Positions 1 to 6,689 of a stretch of 15,728 nt of DNA are shown piece after piece. The notes below the pieces were generated by a model. That model saw only the letters and a list, made by a program, of their open reading frames with translations. It was not told the DNA's origin and made no database searches. Made by a program: the position numbers and the translations under genes. Positions within the stretch are counted from its first letter, which is position 1, and the number at the start of each line of letters is the position of its first letter. This stretch comes from Clostridiales bacterium (lineage in GTDB: Bacteria; Bacillota_A; Clostridia; Peptostreptococcales; Anaerovoracaceae): NCBI GenBank assembly GCA_015058265.1, contig SVCR01000011.1:1-15728 (forward strand), read 5' to 3'.

Positions 1-832
1 TCCTGAAATCATCACATCCGCTTTCGCCCCGGTCACCCTGCGGTATTTCGAGCGCATCAAGCCTCGCAAGCACTATTTCGATCGGAGATATATCTGCCCT
101 CTCTTCCTCTGTCAAAGCGGCGACCCTCTCCAGACCCGGATATATCTCTCCGCTGCTGTCTCTCAGGTCATAGGCAAAGCCTTCTTCCGTTCCGTACAGA
201 GCTGTATTGATGCCCGTCAGCACTATTTCTCTTACTCCGTTCTCAAGAAGCATGACAGCTTCTCTGATGATATCCTCGACCGGCCTGCTCCTGACGGGAC
301 CGCGCGCATAAGGTATGAGGCAATATGTGCAGAATCTGTCACATCCTTCCTGTATCTTTATATATGCCCTTGTCATCCCGGATTCAGAAGATGCCACGAG
401 TCCCATGTCTTCATAATCGGTCAGCTCATTGCGCTCCCTTACAAGAACAGTAGTCTTTCTTTCTTCAGCTCGATCTGTTTCCTTCTCCCGTTCTGTCAAT
501 CTGGCCATAACAATGCCGCAGATCTCAGACTTCCTGCCGTTTCCGACAACGATATCTACTTCAGGAAGAGCTGCTACTTCTTCAGCCGCTGTCTGCGCAT
601 AACATCCGGTCACCACGACAAGAGCATCAGGATTGGCTCTTTTCACCCTCCTGATGAACTGCCGCGATTTCCTGTCTGCTATACCGGTGACCGTGCATGT
701 ATTAATTATGTAAACATCAGCCGGCTCTTCTTCTCCGACCGAAACAGCTCCACGCGAAACGAAGGCCTCTCTCATGGCCTCCGTTTCGTAGTGATTTACC
801 TTACAGCCAAGCGTGTGAAATGCTACTCTCAT
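1..832 (-). CDS. mtaB: MtaB, tRNA t6A37 methylthiotransferase (N-terminal 277 residues; cut by window start)
   Basis: Radical-SAM enzyme of the MiaB/RimO/MtaB family. MtaB converts t6A at position 37 of ANN-decoding tRNAs to ms2t6A, using one cluster for radical SAM chemistry and a second as sulfur donor. Translation of the open frame shows the N-terminal UPF0004 domain with its three cluster cysteines (LGCK Cys10, NTCT Cys46, TGCY Cys77). The radical-SAM triad follows as CDRFCTYC (Cys164, Cys168, Cys171), then IPYARGPVRSR. The 'LGCKVN' start and 'TYCLIPYARG' favour MtaB over MiaB. The family is about 430 residues, so the rest of the SAM barrel and the TRAM domain lie outside the window. The ATG at 832 has AGGG a few bases upstream and an in-frame TAA just before it, so no longer start exists. 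The gene lies 117 bp downstream of the PC4-like gene on the same strand and may share its transcript. Confidence 0.93.
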   Translation of the reverse strand, partial: MRVAFHTLGCKVNHYETEAMREAFVSRGAVSVGEEEPADVYIINTCTVTGIADRKSRQFIRRVKRANPDALVVVTGCYAQTAAEEVAALPEVDIVVGNGRKSEICGIVMARLTEREKETDRAEERKTTVLVRERNELTDYEDMGLVASSESGMTRAYIKIQEGCDRFCTYCLIPYARGPVRSRPVEDIIREAVMLLENGVREIVLTGINTALYGTEEGFAYDLRDSSGEIYPGLERVAALTEEERADISPIEIVLARLDALEIPQGDRGESGCDDFR

Positions 833-949
833 GTCCCTGTGTTATGAAATAAGATCGTGTGCTCCTATACTATTTGATTATCTTTTGTTTCAGTTCATAG
901 AGTCTATCATCCGCAAAGCAGTTGGTCAACCATAGCCGATGCATGCCGT

Positions 950-1327
950 TCACGATAGAGGTTCAACCATTGCCTCGTCCTGCGAAGATGTATCCCGCCA
1001 TTCATCAGATGACTGGGCCTCTTCCCTGCAGAACTGCTCGCCCTCGCCTCTTGATACATTGTTGTATCGTCCGGCTCCGGCGAGAAATCTTCCCGCCAAT
1101 AACTGAGCCAGCTTCTCAGCCTCCTTCTCATGGAGCGTGATCCCTCTTGACATTCTTTCATGGTTCGGATCCCAGTCTCTTATGTCCAGTTTAGGCGGAT
1201 TGCCATTCCATGCCACAAGATTCGCCTCCTTGGACCAGCCACTCTTATAATTCTCAATAATGCCGATCTTCTCCACGATGCTGAATTCGACGTCCCTGCC
1301 GCTGCGTCCGTTGCTGTAATTTGCCAT
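950..1327 (-). CDS. PC4/YdbC-like single-stranded-DNA-binding protein with C-terminal extension
   Basis: A 125-residue protein. Residues about 13-78 match the bacterial PC4-like YdbC family: VEFSIVEKIG, KEANLVAWNGNPPKLDIRDWDP and GITLHEKEAEKLAQLL are its typical strands and helix. Known YdbC is a homodimeric single-strand-DNA binder resembling eukaryotic PC4; its role in bacteria (replication, repair or transcription) is unsettled. I chose the ATG at 1327 because AGGAGG lies 6 bases upstream. The frame also opens at an ATG at 1441 (163 residues), but that start has no comparable ribosome site and would add an Arg/Gly/Asp-rich segment. Residues 79-125 are an unusual polar, acidic extension (RGEGEQFCREEAQSSDEWRD) beyond the usual family end at about 75-80 residues. 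It lies upstream of mtaB on the same strand. Confidence 0.85.
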   Translation of the reverse strand: MANYSNGRSGRDVEFSIVEKIGIIENYKSGWSKEANLVAWNGNPPKLDIRDWDPNHERMSRGITLHEKEAEKLAQLLAGRFLAGAGRYNNVSRGEGEQFCREEAQSSDEWRDTSSQDEAMVEPLS

Positions 1328-1662
1328 CCTGTTCCTCCTGTCTGCCGCGGTGATTCTCTTTCTGTCTGTCCGGCCTGGCCCGCCCTGATCCGCGGTATCT
1401 CCGCGTCCGGGGTCACGGTCATAAGGCATGTCATAATTCATGTTCCGCAGCTGATAATGATGTATATAAATGCTATACTTTGCGCCCGGATTTGTCGAAC
1501 CGGGAAGTCACGCTATCCTGCAGATAATTCACGAGCGGTCGAAAAAAACAAAAAGTACAAGGGAGAACATAACTTCCGCCTTAATCATCGCCGCGCTGTT
1601 AACGATTCCCCCTCTTTCATTCTGATCTGCAGTCCGATAAACACTACAATTCATATACCGTC

Positions 1663-1689
1663 TTGTCATCGGAGTGCGGTTGTTATAAA
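1663..1689 (+). promoter_or_regulatory. candidate extended -10 promoter for the acyl-CoA synthetase
   Basis: TTGTCA (1663-1668) and TATAAA (1684-1689) are separated by 15 bases, with TGT directly before the -10 (TGTTATAAA), an extended -10 form that tolerates a short spacer. It would give a leader of about 130 bases. Inferred from motif only. Confidence 0.4.
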
Positions 1690-1787
1690 CTAACAGACGT
1701 TGAATGATGCTTGTCCGCAGGCGTGCCGTGCAGGCGGGCAGCAATGAATCAAGTCAGTAAATCCAATATTAAGATATATTTTTTTCT

Positions 1788-1809
1788 GCGGCATACATGC
1801 CGCTGTATG
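1788..1809 (+). promoter_or_regulatory. overlapping inverted repeats just upstream of the synthetase ribosome site
   Basis: GCGGCAT (1788-1794) and ATGCCGC (1797-1803) form a 7-bp inverted repeat with a 2-base centre. CATACA (1792-1797) and TGTATG (1804-1809) form a second 6-bp repeat with a 6-base centre. The two share bases and cannot form together in RNA. They lie between a T-run and the AAGGA ribosome site, so they could be an operator or alternative leader hairpins. No U-tract follows, so this is not a terminator. Confidence 0.4.
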
Positions 1810-1824
1810 TAAAGGAATAAGGGA

Positions 1825-3666
1825 ATGAAAAGGGTATATTCAGACGCAGAATACAAGAACATCAAGAGACGGGAACGCGAAGTCATCGGGAACATGATCG
1901 AAGAAATCAAGTCCTCTAAGGATAAGCGTTATCTGTTCCGCGACAAGCATGTTGTCACAGATCTCAAGGACATGCTCGTGCAGTCAGCAGAGCACTATCC
2001 GGATAACATCCTCTTCAAGCAGAAATACACCCCGAAGACACCGTTCCTGCCGATCACATTCAAAGAGGTACTCAATGATGTCAACGCTTTGGGTACAGCT
2101 CTTATCGATCTCGGGCTCAAGGATTGTCATATCGGCGTTATCGGGCGTAACTCCTCAGAATGGGGCGAGTCATATCTTGCTGTCACAGGAGGAGTCGGAG
2201 TCGTGGTGCCTCTTGACAGAGAGCTCAACGAAGAGGAGCTGGAGCAGCTCACGGCAATGGGCGACCTCGCCGCAGTGATAACCATCAACAATAAATATTA
2301 CGACAAGTTCAAGAACATAAAGTCCCGCGGCAAAACTCAGCTGAAGTATGTCATCAACGCGGACATGGAAAAAGACGAGGACCCGGATCAGGGGCTTCTC
2401 TCGTGGAAGGTCCTGAGAGAAAAGGGCCGCAAGATGGTCGCTGATGGCAATACGTCTTATACAAGAGCGCAGATAATCAATACGGATCCGGTAGCCATCC
2501 TGTTTACTTCAGGGACCACCGGCGTATCCAAGGGAGTTATGCTCAGCAGCAAGAATCTGGTACTCGACGCAATGCTGTGCCAGACTATGCTTGAGGCTAA
2601 GCCGACGGATACATGTTTCTCTGTTCTCCCTATGCACCACGCGTATGAATGTACCGCGACCTTCCTCGACTGCGTATATTCAGGAGCAAGCATCGCTTTC
2701 TGCCGCGGACTCAAATATCTGCGCAAGGATATAGTTGAGGCTAAGCCGACGATCCTGCTGGCAGTTCCGGCGATCTACGAGAATTTCTACAAAAAGATTA
2801 TACGCAGCATCCAGGATGAACTGAGCGAGAAGACTCTGCTGAGACTGATCTTTGAGAAGACCGCTCTCGAGCACAAGCCGATACGCTTCCCTAAGAAGCT
2901 TCGCAACAAGATCCTTGAAGTATTCGGCGGCAGCCTCCACACAATGATCTCAGGCGGAGCGGCGGTCGATGAATACATACTGGAATTCTTCTGCGACCTT
3001 GGCATCAAAGCTGTACAGGGATACGGTCTGTCAGAGTGTTCGCCTATCATCGCTCTCAATCCTGTAAAGCGCAAGTACATGAAGAATGCTTCCGCCGGAC
3101 ACCTGCTCCCGTTCACAGAGTGCAAGATCATCGGCAAGGATGAGAACGGCATCGGGGAGATCGCCTTCCGCGGGCCGACGATCATGCTCGGATACTACAA
3201 AGACCCTGAGCGCACTGCCGAAGCCATCGACGAGGACGGCTGGTTCCATACCGGCGACCTCGGATATCTTGACAAAGATAATTACGTATACATCACCGGG
3301 CGCAAGAAGAATGTCATCATCGCCAGCAACGGCAAGAACGTCTTCCCGGAAGAGCTCGAGTCATACCTTATCGCTAACAAATATATAGATGAGTGTATGG
3401 TCTGGGGCGGAGATACTGATCCGGCTTCACCGTGGAACGGAATATGCGCAACCGTCAGAGTCAATGCAGACGCGATCAAAGATACTCTGGGAGACTCCCC
3501 GTCTGACGAAGAGATCGAAGCTCTCATCGAGCGCGAGGTAGACGTGATCAATGACAACATGCCTCGATTCAAGAAGATCGCACACATTGTTATCAGAAAG
3601 AGAGAATTCGAGAAGACGACCTCTCTCAAGATCAAGCGCTTCATCGAGGACAACAAGCGTCAGTAG
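1825..3666 (+). CDS. long-chain fatty-acid-CoA ligase (AMP-forming)
   Basis: ANL-superfamily enzyme of 613 residues, the usual length for long-chain acyl-CoA synthetases (FadD15/FAA type). It activates a fatty acid with ATP to acyl-AMP, then transfers it to CoA. Visible motifs: P-loop TSGTTGVSKG (about 228-237), substrate-tunnel LPMHHAYE, core GYGLSECSP (about 398-406), GWFHTGD (about 472-478) with its nucleotide-binding Asp, hinge GRKKN (about 492), and a C-terminal Lys-rich TTSLKIKRF holding the probable catalytic Lys. There is no signal peptide, so it is cytosolic or membrane-peripheral. The ATG is preceded by AAAGGAATAAGGG. It is transcribed alone and converges on the YhgE operon. The exact chain length accepted cannot be read from sequence; activation of exogenous fatty acids for phospholipid use is the likely role. 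Confidence 0.93.
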   Translation: MKRVYSDAEYKNIKRREREVIGNMIEEIKSSKDKRYLFRDKHVVTDLKDMLVQSAEHYPDNILFKQKYTPKTPFLPITFKEVLNDVNALGTALIDLGLKDCHIGVIGRNSSEWGESYLAVTGGVGVVVPLDRELNEEELEQLTAMGDLAAVITINNKYYDKFKNIKSRGKTQLKYVINADMEKDEDPDQGLLSWKVLREKGRKMVADGNTSYTRAQIINTDPVAILFTSGTTGVSKGVMLSSKNLVLDAMLCQTMLEAKPTDTCFSVLPMHHAYECTATFLDCVYSGASIAFCRGLKYLRKDIVEAKPTILLAVPAIYENFYKKIIRSIQDELSEKTLLRLIFEKTALEHKPIRFPKKLRNKILEVFGGSLHTMISGGAAVDEYILEFFCDLGIKAVQGYGLSECSPIIALNPVKRKYMKNASAGHLLPFTECKIIGKDENGIGEIAFRGPTIMLGYYKDPERTAEAIDEDGWFHTGDLGYLDKDNYVYITGRKKNVIIASNGKNVFPEELESYLIANKYIDECMVWGGDTDPASPWNGICATVRVNADAIKDTLGDSPSDEEIEALIEREVDVINDNMPRFKKIAHIVIRKREFEKTTSLKIKRFIEDNKRQ

Positions 3667-3688
3667 TGAACGCCGCACTGATCATAGC

Positions 3689-3722
3689 TGCAGCGTCATC
3701 ATTACCAACTGTACACGCTGCA
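3689..3722. repeat. inverted repeat, 8-bp arms, downstream of the synthetase
   Basis: TGCAGCGT (3689-3696) and ACGCTGCA (3715-3722) are perfectly complementary around an 18-base centre, just after the synthetase stop and before the main terminator. It has no T-run of its own. Possibly an mRNA 3' stabilising hairpin. Confidence 0.5.
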
Positions 3723-3739
3723 CCGATCGAATGAAAAAT

Positions 3740-3779
3740 ACCCTGCTATGCAGCCGTTAGTTAACGGCGATAGCAGGGT
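3740..3779 (+). terminator. intrinsic terminator between convergent genes (probably bidirectional)
   Basis: ACCCTGCTAT (3740-3749) pairs with ATAGCAGGGT (3770-3779). A nested CCGTTA/TAACGG stem (3754-3759 with 3762-3767) closes over a 2-base loop. TTTT follows on the plus side and AAAAA precedes on the other, so it can end both the synthetase transcript and the converging YhgE operon. Confidence 0.82.
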
Positions 3780-3807
3780 TTTCGTTTGGAACGTATAAGG
3801 TAGTTAT

Positions 3808-5955
3808 CTACAGCATTATCTCGCTCTTCTCTTTGCTTTCCGCGATCATCTTATTCAGTTTCAGTGCCGGATAATAGAATACCAATCCGAATATCACCGC
3901 CCCTATGGTGAAGAGACCGAGTATCCCGATGCATTTTGCATAGTATGAGTCATACATACCGCATACGCATTCACGCATAGCATCCATGGAGTAGCGGAAA
4001 GGCATGAACGGATACATCTTGCGGAAAATGCTCGGAAGAACTTCTATCGGATAAGTTCCTCCGCCGCCGGCTACCTGCAGCACAAGTATTATTACACCTG
4101 CAGCCAATCCGATGTTATCAAGCGCAAATGCCAGAGCGTAATTGATCATGGTAAACGCTATACCGTTGACGCATGCCGCAAGAACGAACAGCACCGGTGA
4201 GGTGCACTGTATCCCTATGTACAGCAGATCTCCGAGAGATACGATCAATCCCTGGGAAAGTCCGACCAGCAGGAAGAGTCCGTATCTTCCGAAGAACCGC
4301 TCAACAAGAGACGGGTTCTCCAGACCTTCCCTCTTCTTGACTTTGGCTTTGATCAGAACAGCCGCGAGCAGCGAACCGACCCACTGAGCCAGAACTGTAT
4401 AGAACGGAGCCATTGCCGATCCGTATTCCCTGACAGGATATACTATCTCCGTATTCATTCTTATCGGCGAAGCCATATATGATACCACATCATCGCTTTG
4501 GGCAAGCAGATCATGGAGGTCATTCAGCGCTTCATCATTGGAGATACCGCTGAGCATTCCGGATATGACTCCGAGGTTTCCCTGCATAGAGCGGACAGCC
4601 GCACGTGTTCTGTCAAGGCCTCCGTTCAGTGAGCCGAGGGATCCTTCGAATCCTCTCAGAACTCCGCTGAGACCGCTCATATCGCTGTTCATATTGTCCA
4701 GAACACTGCATACGTCTTCGATAGCAGATCTCGCATCGCCGACGGATTCATCGAGCTTACCGTCGAGATTCGTTTTTTCCATATCATCATATATCTGCTG
4801 TATCAGTTCCTTGGTATCGGTCGTATTCTGCAGAAGTTCTTTGAGCAGCGCCTGCTGTTCAGGCCACGTATCCTCGTTGGCCTTCTCCATCTTGCCGAAG
4901 AGATCTGACATATCTGACAAGTTGCCTGCCGCAGTCCCGAATCGATCCGACAACGCCGTGAAGCCGAGCTTCTTGAGGGCATCAGAAAGCGTTTTTGCCG
5001 CTTTGGCAGCAACACCCGCAGCCTTATTGTGGGCGCTGAGATCAACATCGATGAACTTATTATAATCATCCATATTCTTCGATATATGATTCAGAACCTT
5101 CTCAAGAGAGGCAAGTTTGTCTATGAGATCCTTAGTCTCTCTGCGTGTCGTATCAGTTATCTCTGTACCGCTGTGCTTGGTCTTAGGCAGGATCTTCTCT
5201 GTTGTTTTAAGCAGGTCTTTGTTTTTGTCCAAAGTGGTTTCCGCGTCACCGATCAGTGTGCCCGAAACCTGCAGAAGATCGTCAGCAGATCCGGTAAGTC
5301 CGGCAGCCGCATCTACCATCACTACACAGGATTCCAGTGTAGTGCTCAGATCATCCAGCTTAGCGCTGAGATCCGCAAATACATCCTGTGGGTCATACCC
5401 GGTCGCCTCAGAAGCAGCGACTGCCTTGGAGAGATACTCCGCGATCGTCTCTATGAAAGCCGCATCGACCTCTGCTTCCAGAGCTGATTTGGCTTTGCCC
5501 GTTATCTTAGGAGCGATAGCATTCTTCTTCTCATTTTCATAATAGACCAGTGTAGGATTGTCCATCTCTCCGCTGACAAAGCTGAGGACATCCCTGCTGA
5601 AATCCTCAGGGATAACGATAGCAGCATAATAATCGCCCGAACGTACTCCTTCGATAGCCGCATCTTCATTCTCTTCGAAGCGCCACCCAATCTGGTCATT
5701 TCCTTTGAGCGCCTCAATTATCTTATCCCCGACATTTATTGACAGACCGAGTATCTCGGTGCCCTCGTCTTCGCTTACCACAGATACCGAGATCCTTCCG
5801 GTCGCTTCTGATTCATACGGAGACCAGTTCGAGAATATGTTGAACCACGCGTACAGGCAAGGAACGATGCAAAGTCCCAGTATCGTTATTATCGCTACCA
5901 CGCTGCCTGTTATTTTCCTCAGGTCATACCCGGCTATGTTGAATATATTCTTCAC
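3808..5955 (-). CDS. YhgE/Pip-family membrane protein (operon gene 3)
   Basis: A 715-residue membrane protein of the YhgE/Pip (phage infection protein) family, related in layout to EsaA/YueB of type VII secretion. One N-terminal membrane helix (about 18-40, ending in LYAWFNIFSNW) is followed by a long extracytoplasmic part. That part carries the conserved blocks AIEGVRSGDYYAAI (about 100-113) and YYENEKKNAIAPKIT (138-152) and a predicted coiled-coil stalk (about 200-480). The C-terminal ABC-2-permease-like unit has about five helices (from about 516) and the signature TYPIEVLP...PFMPFRYSMDAMRE (about 634-661). It starts with GTG at 5955, overlapping the previous stop as GTGA, with GGGAGG about 9 bases upstream, so translation is probably coupled. 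Relatives include a phage receptor in Lactococcus, but the cellular function of the family is not established. A role in export or envelope organisation is inference. Confidence 0.9.
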   Translation of the reverse strand: MKNIFNIAGYDLRKITGSVVAIITILGLCIVPCLYAWFNIFSNWSPYESEATGRISVSVVSEDEGTEILGLSINVGDKIIEALKGNDQIGWRFEENEDAAIEGVRSGDYYAAIVIPEDFSRDVLSFVSGEMDNPTLVYYENEKKNAIAPKITGKAKSALEAEVDAAFIETIAEYLSKAVAASEATGYDPQDVFADLSAKLDDLSTTLESCVVMVDAAAGLTGSADDLLQVSGTLIGDAETTLDKNKDLLKTTEKILPKTKHSGTEITDTTRRETKDLIDKLASLEKVLNHISKNMDDYNKFIDVDLSAHNKAAGVAAKAAKTLSDALKKLGFTALSDRFGTAAGNLSDMSDLFGKMEKANEDTWPEQQALLKELLQNTTDTKELIQQIYDDMEKTNLDGKLDESVGDARSAIEDVCSVLDNMNSDMSGLSGVLRGFEGSLGSLNGGLDRTRAAVRSMQGNLGVISGMLSGISNDEALNDLHDLLAQSDDVVSYMASPIRMNTEIVYPVREYGSAMAPFYTVLAQWVGSLLAAVLIKAKVKKREGLENPSLVERFFGRYGLFLLVGLSQGLIVSLGDLLYIGIQCTSPVLFVLAACVNGIAFTMINYALAFALDNIGLAAGVIILVLQVAGGGGTYPIEVLPSIFRKMYPFMPFRYSMDAMRECVCGMYDSYYAKCIGILGLFTIGAVIFGLVFYYPALKLNKMIAESKEKSEIML

Positions 5956-6689
5956 TGCGAACCGCCTCCCTTCCCGTCTGCAGATCCTTCTGCAGTTCCT
6001 CCGGCAAGGTCATCTGCCAGCTTCTCGGCAAGTTCTCCGGATATCAGCGGTTCCGACTCATTATCTATCATGTTCAGGAATTGCTTAAATGTTGCTTCAT
6101 CAAGAAGCAGTTCTTCAGATTTTGCACTCTCCGGACTGACAGTCCCGTTATTAATATCATTTCCGGCAGTTTCCCTGACCCGTGCAGCAGTTTCCTTGAC
6201 CTGCAAGGTAGATTCCTTATCCTTCACGGCAGTTTCTGCATCCTGTACGGGTGCTTCTTTATCTGAACTCTGCTTATTTGCGATATTCCCCAGATTCTCT
6301 CTTCTTGATGCGATCCCTTCCCGGATCTCCACAAGACGTCCCTGTACTCTTTCCTGCACTTTGTCATGTATGCCTTCAGTACCAAGGATAAGGCGGTCAA
6401 ATTCTGCTTCTCTGTCAGTCAGTTCATTAAGCCCCTGTATTATCTTGTGATCTGCATATTCTACGCTGATCAGATAGATACATGACGCAAACATTATGAG
6501 GACCCATATCAGCAGGAATACGATCTTATCACTATGTGTTATCCATATTATCAGGCACAGCAAGACCGGAAGGACTGCAAGCCATATCAGTCCCAGTCTG
6601 ATCCTCTTCTTATTTGCTTCATGCATCGCCTCTGTCCTTGCATACAGGAGATCATAAAGCTGCTCATATTTTCTGTCACTGCCCTGCAT
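5952..6689 (-). CDS. two-helix membrane protein with coiled-coil tail, between two YhgE genes (operon gene 2)
   Basis: A 245-residue protein I do not recognise as a named family. A short charged N-terminus is followed by two membrane helices (about 32-51 and 55-75) joined by a 3-4 residue turn. A long polar cytoplasmic-type tail follows: likely helix at 80-138, then four heptads beginning [AKR]E[TS] (151-178, pattern KETAARV), then an acidic segment and a Gly/Ala-rich end (AGGTAEGSADGKGGG). It starts with ATG at 6689, sharing one base with the upstream stop (TGATG), with GGAGG 7 bases before it. Its last four bases overlap the next start. Tight coupling to two YhgE proteins suggests a partner or scaffold that works with them in the membrane. 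This is inference; no catalytic motif is visible. Confidence 0.8.
   Translation of the reverse strand: MQGSDRKYEQLYDLLYARTEAMHEANKKRIRLGLIWLAVLPVLLCLIIWITHSDKIVFLLIWVLIMFASCIYLISVEYADHKIIQGLNELTDREAEFDRLILGTEGIHDKVQERVQGRLVEIREGIASRRENLGNIANKQSSDKEAPVQDAETAVKDKESTLQVKETAARVRETAGNDINNGTVSPESAKSEELLLDEATFKQFLNMIDNESEPLISGELAEKLADDLAGGTAEGSADGKGGGSQ
6156..6240 (-). repeat. 21-bp tandem repeat encoding heptads
   Basis: Copies begin at 6166, 6187, 6208 and 6229, exactly 21 bp apart on the plus strand. Their shared core is GCAGTTTCC (GTAGATTCC in the third), and the fourth copy is partial. In the protein this is four 7-residue units, each with [AKR]E[TS]. The first two copies are the most alike, which suggests recent slippage or duplication. 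Confidence 0.75.

Larger units (their letters stand above)
1328..1824. other. gene-free region between divergent PC4-like gene and acyl-CoA synthetase
   Basis: About 500 bases with no convincing gene. The part to 1441 could be coding only if the PC4-like protein uses the upstream ATG, which lacks a good ribosome site. Other short open frames here lack ribosome sites and recognisable protein features. The right half holds a candidate promoter (1663-1689), two direct copies of GCAGGCG around 1717-1737, an AT-rich run near 1765-1785, and overlapping inverted repeats just before the synthetase ribosome site. Confidence 0.6.

Noticed and set aside
907..1161. Minus-strand frame of 84 residues overlapping the PC4-like gene
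   Set aside because: Overlaps the well-supported PC4 frame in another phase and has no domain or ribosome site.
1160..1693. Plus-strand frame of 177 residues across the PC4 gene and the gene-free region
   Set aside because: Antisense to the PC4 gene in its first part and lacks a ribosome site or recognisable features.
4538..5065. Plus-strand frame of 175 residues inside the YhgE gene
   Set aside because: Antisense shadow of the coiled-coil stalk; Ser/Pro/Arg-rich composition and no family features.
6166..6240. CRISPR-like or regulatory direct repeat
   Set aside because: The 21-bp units are contiguous without spacers, in frame, and encode heptads inside a gene.
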